A stretch of 17,750 nt of DNA. Source: Candidatus Aminicenantes bacterium UBA876 (GTDB lineage Bacteria > Acidobacteriota > Aminicenantia > UBA2199). Both the position numbers and the translations under genes were made by a program. This document shows, in pieces, positions 13,324 to 17,750 of the stretch (position 1 is its first letter; every line of letters begins with the position of its first letter). Under the pieces are notes generated by a model that had not been told where the DNA came from, made no database searches, and saw only the letters and a program-made list of their open reading frames with translations. The DNA lies in NCBI GenBank assembly GCA_002294665.1, contig DBFQ01000086.1, forward strand, positions 1-17,750, written 5' to 3'.

Positions 13324-16300
13324 ATGTCATCCAACCGCGTCATCCTGGTCGAAGCCTCCGCCGGCTCAGGCAAAACCTTCCGCCTGACCCGCCAGTACCT
13401 GGCGCGCCTCTTTACCGCCTTCAAGGGTATCGACAAAAAAGCGATCCCGCCGGATCAGGTCTCACGCATCCTGGGAAGCCTGCTGGCGATCACCTTCACC
13501 AACAAGGCCGCCGGCGAAATGCGCCAGCGCATCATCCGCACCCTCAAGCACCTCGCGTTTTCCACCGGCGCTTCAACCGGCCCGGGCGGGGAAGGCAGGG
13601 CCCTGGCGGCGGCGCTGGAAGAGGATACGGGCATTTCCCGCGGGCAGCTCGCCCGCGTGGCCCTGCCGCTTCTGGAAAGAATCATCACCCATTTCGGGGA
13701 GTTCAACGTCAAAACCATCGATTCACTGATGAGCCAGGTCGTGCGGGTGATCGCCCCGGATCTGAATCTGCCCCCCGAGTTCGAAATCGAGATCAATGCC
13801 GACCCCTGGGTGAGGGGCAAGGGCTTGGAGTTCATGGATGACTTCTTTCAACGCGACTGGGAGGAAGCCCGCAATTTCCTGGAAGGGCTTGCCGGCCTGG
13901 AACCCCTGCGTTCCTGGCGGGTGGAAGAGCCGGTGGTGGATCTGCTCAGTCGCATCCGGCGGTTTTCACTCAATACCCCCCTGGCGCCGGTGACCGGCGA
14001 TGATCTGGAGGATTGCGGTCGCAACCGCGAAGCCATGCTTCCGGTTTTTTCCCGGCAGGCCCGCGATCTGCATACCCTGATGACCGCCGCGCCATTGAAT
14101 GGTTACCTGAACGCGTCTTTGAACAGGGGCAGGGTGAAAACCCAGGCCCTGGCGGATCTGGAAGCAGCCGGCCGCGACCCGAAACCCGCGGTCCTGAAAT
14201 CACTGGCCGGCAAATCGTTGTTTAAAAGCGCCGCTGAAGATCTGCTGCTGAACCGGGCGGATCCCGCTTTCGCTACGCGTTTTATCCGCTTGCACGGCAA
14301 AGTCCGGAGCGAATTCGGGGCCATCCTGCGCCGCAATGCCCGTTGCCGCGTGATGCACGTGCAGCGGTTCCTGCCCGATTTTGAAGCGCTTTTGGCAAGG
14401 GACCGGGACAGGCTGTTCGTGGAGGAGTTTTCCCGCCTGATCCGGGGTCGTCTGACCGCCTGGGAACACGAGGCCATGCCCTACGTCTACCTCAAGCTGT
14501 CCGACCGCTTTCGTCATTTTCTGTTCGATGAATTCCAGGACACCAGCCGGCTGCAGTTCCAGGCCCTGGCGCCGCTGATCGATGAGACCCTGTCCTCGGA
14601 TCGCAAGGCCTCCTTTTTTCTGGTGGGGGATCGCAAGCAGGCCATCTACCGCTGGCGCGGGGGAAACCCCGACCTGATGCATGAACCAGAGCTGCGCAAG
14701 GAAATGGAGACGCTGAACCTGGTGGCGCCCGGTCCCATCAGTGACAGCCTGAATGCCAACTGGCGCAGCCTGCACAATATCGTGACCTTTAACAACCGTT
14801 TCTGGGAGCCGGCCACCCTGGATGAGGCCCTGCCCGGAGATGCTCCCGGGGACGTGCAAACACATTTCACGCGTGTGCGCCAGGAGGTCGGACTGGAAGC
14901 AGCCGCGGGGGGCTGCGTGAACGTACGCTTGCGGCTGCATCCCCGGGATGCGGAAAACGAGGAAAAACTTTCCGGCGCCATGCTGGAAGACTGCGTGAAC
15001 GCCGTTGCCGAACTGAAACACGCCGGATTCCGCTACGGAGAGATGGCCGTCCTCTTGCGCACCAATCTTCAGGGCCGGCGCATGATGCAGCGACTGGCCG
15101 CCGCGGGCGTTCCCGCGGTTTCCGGAGAATCGATGCTGCTGGGCAGCTCTCCCGAACTTTGCCAGCTCCTTGCCTGCCTGAGGTTCCTGGAGTTTCCTCC
15201 GGACAACCTGAGTTTTTATGCGCTGGTCACCGGCGAGGTGTTCGTTCGCCGTGCCCGCGAGGTGAGTCCGGAAGAGGCCGACGGTATCGCCGGCTGCGAA
15301 CTGCTGCGCCGGCGCTGTCCCGGGCCCCTGTACCCGCTTTTCCGTGACGCCTTTCCCCGTTTGTGGGAAGAATTGCTGGATCCCCTGTTTCGTTCCATCG
15401 GTTTCCTGGCGGCTTACGATCTTTTTCAGGATATGTGCGCCGGCCTGCGCGTCCACGAACATTTTCCGGAAGCATCCGCTTTCGTATTGCGCTTCGCTGA
15501 ATTCCTGCACGTGGCAGAACAACGCGGCCTGGTCTCGGTGGCCCACGCCCTGGAGGAATGGGACCGCCTGGAGACGGACGGCCAGGGACAATGGTCGCTG
15601 GCCGCGGTGGACGAAGGGGACCGGGTGCGCGTGATGACGCTGCACGGCGCCAAGGGGTTGGAATTTCCCTGCGTCATTCTGCCTGTACTGGACGGGGCTT
15701 CCGGCCGGGAAGCGCCCCTCTACGAGGACGCCGGCCGGCTGCTGCAACTGGATGCCGACGCGGCCGCCGTGGATGATGAACTGGGGCGGGTGTACGCCAA
15801 CGAATTGCGCCACCGCCTGGTGGACCTGCTGAACCTCTATTACGTGGGTTTTACCCGCGCCTGCCGGGCCCTGTCCATCATCATGGGCAAAACGAAACTG
15901 GAACTCAATGAGAAAAAAAAGCGTAAAACCAGGCTGAACCACTCTTTCAGCGACATCCTGCTTCATCACCCCCTGCTGCAGCCGGGCCTGGCGGCGGTGA
16001 ATGAGGCGGCCGGGCTGTTCACCCTGTTTCAGGAAGGAGAAGCCGGCTTTGCCCCGAGGCGGGAAACCGGCTCTTCGGCCGTGTCTCCCCAGGTGCCCGG
16101 AGAAAAGCGCCTGATGACGGCGCACTGGCAGCGGCGTTTCCTGGTATTTTCCGCCGCCGGGAAAACGCCGGAAACTCCCGAGACCCGCCGCGGCGACCGT
16201 GTTCACCAGGTCGTGGCCGCATTGGGAGTGTATAGAAATGTCGAGTCTCTGGCGGCGGACCTGCGCACCCGGGCAAAGGACCTCCTGGAAAAAGACCATA

Positions 16301-16611
16301 TCGAGGCGCTGGCCGCTTTCCTGGCCGCGCCCGCGGCGGCGCGCTTTTTCGTGGGAGACATCACGGCACGCCGGGAAATCGACGTAGCCGGCCGTCACGA
16401 AGGCGGAATACGGGTATTGCGCCTGGACCGGCTGGTGCTGGATGCGGACACGGCCTGGGTGGTGGATTTCAAGACCGGCGCCGAGTACGCGGCCGCCCAT
16501 CGCCAACAGGTGGCCGGGTATATGCAGTTGGTGGCGCCCTTGTTTCCGGACAAACGGGTGTGTGGTGCCCTGCTGTATACCGACCTGGCCCGGGTGGAGG
16601 AAGTGCCTTGA
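13324..16611 (+). CDS. addA: AddA-type helicase-nuclease (UvrD/RecB superfamily)
   Basis: AddA is the motor and nuclease subunit of the AddAB complex, which processes double-strand breaks for RecA-dependent repair. All SF1A helicase motifs are visible: Walker A ASAGSGKT (K17), Ia ITFTNKAAGEM, II DEFQD (402-406), III VGDRKQAIYRWRG (434-446), IV NWRS (479-482), V VMTLHGAKGLEF (770-781) and VI YVGFTRA (840-846). The C-terminus is a RecB-like nuclease with H961, D1035, D1048 and K1050 (VVDFKTG). The D-to-D spacing of 13 equals that of E. coli RecB, and QVAGYMQL follows. At 1095 residues it is slightly short for AddA. The stop overlaps the next gene by 4 bp. RecB-like naming is an alternative, but the partner looks like AddB. 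Confidence 0.92.
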   Translation: MSSNRVILVEASAGSGKTFRLTRQYLARLFTAFKGIDKKAIPPDQVSRILGSLLAITFTNKAAGEMRQRIIRTLKHLAFSTGASTGPGGEGRALAAALEEDTGISRGQLARVALPLLERIITHFGEFNVKTIDSLMSQVVRVIAPDLNLPPEFEIEINADPWVRGKGLEFMDDFFQRDWEEARNFLEGLAGLEPLRSWRVEEPVVDLLSRIRRFSLNTPLAPVTGDDLEDCGRNREAMLPVFSRQARDLHTLMTAAPLNGYLNASLNRGRVKTQALADLEAAGRDPKPAVLKSLAGKSLFKSAAEDLLLNRADPAFATRFIRLHGKVRSEFGAILRRNARCRVMHVQRFLPDFEALLARDRDRLFVEEFSRLIRGRLTAWEHEAMPYVYLKLSDRFRHFLFDEFQDTSRLQFQALAPLIDETLSSDRKASFFLVGDRKQAIYRWRGGNPDLMHEPELRKEMETLNLVAPGPISDSLNANWRSLHNIVTFNNRFWEPATLDEALPGDAPGDVQTHFTRVRQEVGLEAAAGGCVNVRLRLHPRDAENEEKLSGAMLEDCVNAVAELKHAGFRYGEMAVLLRTNLQGRRMMQRLAAAGVPAVSGESMLLGSSPELCQLLACLRFLEFPPDNLSFYALVTGEVFVRRAREVSPEEADGIAGCELLRRRCPGPLYPLFRDAFPRLWEELLDPLFRSIGFLAAYDLFQDMCAGLRVHEHFPEASAFVLRFAEFLHVAEQRGLVSVAHALEEWDRLETDGQGQWSLAAVDEGDRVRVMTLHGAKGLEFPCVILPVLDGASGREAPLYEDAGRLLQLDADAAAVDDELGRVYANELRHRLVDLLNLYYVGFTRACRALSIIMGKTKLELNEKKKRKTRLNHSFSDILLHHPLLQPGLAAVNEAAGLFTLFQEGEAGFAPRRETGSSAVSPQVPGEKRLMTAHWQRRFLVFSAAGKTPETPETRRGDRVHQVVAALGVYRNVESLAADLRTRAKDLLEKDHIEALAAFLAAPAAARFFVGDITARREIDVAGRHEGGIRVLRLDRLVLDADTAWVVDFKTGAEYAAAHRQQVAGYMQLVAPLFPDKRVCGALLYTDLARVEEVP

Positions 16612-17750
16612 TCCACCTGGTGCCGTTAAACGAGTCCCTGGTCGATGCGGTGGCCCGATTCCTGGCCGGAAAAGGCCTGGACCTGTCATCCACCCTGGTG
16701 GTTTATCCTTCGCGCCGCCTGCGCGTTTTCCTGCTGGACGCCCTGGGCCGGCATTTTCCCGGAGCGTTCTTCCCGCCACACCTGCTGACCGTGGATGGGT
16801 TTTTCCAAGCCCTGCATACCCGGATGGAACCGGCCGCCTTGGAAGCATCGGAGCTGGATGCCGTGCTGGTCCTGGACGCCGTCTTGAAAGACCTGTTTCC
16901 CGCGGGGACGTACGGCCTGACGCCGGGAAACGATTTCCTTGACCGTTATCCACGCCTGCTCCAGTTCATGGGCGCGGTCGAGGAATGCCTTGTGGAGGGC
17001 GCCCGCCTGGAAGAGATCGATCGCAACGTGTATTCCCGTTTTGTCGAGTTGGGAGAATACCACCGCGAATACAAGGATTTCCTGGCCCGGCTGCCCCGGG
17101 TGGTGGAAGGGTACACAATCGGGCTGGCGCGCATGAACCGGGCGTCCCGGGGCATGATCTACAGCCGTGTGGCCGCCGCCGCGGAGGCCGGTGAGATTGC
17201 GCTTCCCGACGGCGTGGAGCGGGTGGTGTTCATGGGGTTGAGCGCCCTGAACCGCAGCGAACAACGGCTGTTGCAGCGGATCTTCAGTGATCACGCGGTC
17301 GAGTTGTTCATGCGCACCGACGCGGACGCGCTGGCCGATGACGATTCCCCCTTCGCCCTGCAGCGACAGACCCTCGACCTGCTGGGAGGGGAGCGTGGCC
17401 CTGCCGGGGAAAGCCGGACCCGCTGGAACGCTTTTGCCGGCCGGGTGAAGCTGCATCCCTGCGGTGACCGCGAAACCATGATGGCCGCCCTGTACAGGGA
17501 GTTGTCCGCCGCGGTGGCGGCCTGCAGGACTCCCGCGGAGCTGCTGCGGATCGGTGTGGTGCTTCCCGACGCCGGCGCACCGGTGCCATTTGTCCAGGGC
17601 GTGGTGTCCCGTTTTGACATGAGCGCGCGTGAAGTTCCATTCAACATCACCCTGGGGTACCCCTTTTCCCGTACCCCCCTGTTCCAGCTCATGGACGGCA
17701 TGCTCAACCTGGCCAGGCAACGGCGCGGTGATCTGTTCCCGGCTCGCCTC
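16608..17750 (+). CDS. addB: AddB-like nuclease subunit, 3' end outside window
   Basis: An uninterrupted frame of 381 codons starts at a TTG that overlaps the addA stop by four bases (TTGA), with GGAGG at 16596-16600 seven bases upstream. It runs past the window end. The N-terminus (LVVYPSRRLRVFLLDALG near residue 30, then LLTVDGFFQALH) and the segment FNITLGYPFSRTP (345-357) fit AddB/RecC-like proteins of the inactivated-helicase type. No Walker A motif is seen where an active helicase would have one. AddB proteins normally end in a nuclease domain with a four-Cys iron-sulfur site, which would lie beyond the window. The overlap with addA indicates balanced, coupled production of the two subunits. 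Confidence 0.82.
   Translation, partial: MIHLVPLNESLVDAVARFLAGKGLDLSSTLVVYPSRRLRVFLLDALGRHFPGAFFPPHLLTVDGFFQALHTRMEPAALEASELDAVLVLDAVLKDLFPAGTYGLTPGNDFLDRYPRLLQFMGAVEECLVEGARLEEIDRNVYSRFVELGEYHREYKDFLARLPRVVEGYTIGLARMNRASRGMIYSRVAAAAEAGEIALPDGVERVVFMGLSALNRSEQRLLQRIFSDHAVELFMRTDADALADDDSPFALQRQTLDLLGGERGPAGESRTRWNAFAGRVKLHPCGDRETMMAALYRELSAAVAACRTPAELLRIGVVLPDAGAPVPFVQGVVSRFDMSAREVPFNITLGYPFSRTPLFQLMDGMLNLARQRRGDLFPARL

Noticed and set aside
14200..16953. 917-codon open frame on the minus strand
   Set aside because: It is antisense to addA and the start of addB. All helicase and nuclease motifs lie on the plus strand, and the antisense translation is low-information with no recognisable domain.
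16686..17720. 344-codon minus-strand frame
   Set aside because: It is antisense to the addB-like gene, which has a coupled start and AddB-type motifs.

Overview
The window is 17.75 kb of gene-dense, moderately GC-rich bacterial chromosome. It reads as core housekeeping sequence; I see no insertion sequence, phage gene, CRISPR array, rRNA or tRNA. Short leaders, frequent 4-30 bp gene overlaps, a lipoprotein signal, DksA, a sigma-54-type AAA+ protein and an AddAB-type nuclease suggest a diderm, non-Firmicute bacterium. An uncultured Acidobacteriota/Aminicenantota-like lineage would fit, but that is a guess without phylogeny.

Layout. (1) 23-583 minus: mntP, a manganese exporter with an almost leaderless transcript, divergent from (2) 728-6966 plus: rplU (L21 with a long Lys/Ala tail), rpmA, obgE, nadD, rsfS, a small sigma-54-activator-like AAA+ gene, rlmH, a DksA-family gene and pepP. 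From obgE to rlmH each gene overlaps the next, so the block is probably translationally coupled. Its theme is ribosome assembly and control: L21, L27, Obg, RsfS and RlmH all act on the 50S subunit or 23S rRNA. (3) 8829-7136 minus: speD, a divergent speD-like paralogue and speE, a polyamine operon with a clear promoter at its head. (4) 9092-11014 plus: dnaK alone, behind a perfect sigma-70 consensus promoter and closed by a strong intrinsic terminator. (5) 11158-17750 plus: a predicted lipoprotein of unknown function, fabH, a small DUF2007-like protein, then addA and the first 381 codons of an addB-like gene, which runs off the window.

Two genes stand out. The speD paralogue keeps the Ser/His/Cys catalytic positions of SpeD at exact spacing but has lost the residues flanking the self-cleavage site, so it may be a pyruvoyl enzyme with a different substrate. 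The AAA+ protein between rsfS and rlmH keeps Walker A, GAFTGA, the arginine fingers and the DNA-binding helix, but both acidic Walker B residues and the sensor I Asn are replaced, so it may be an activator that no longer hydrolyses ATP normally. Smaller points are an operator-like inverted repeat over the rplU promoter, a perfect 12-bp GC hairpin between speD2 and speE, and obgE without a Shine-Dalgarno sequence.
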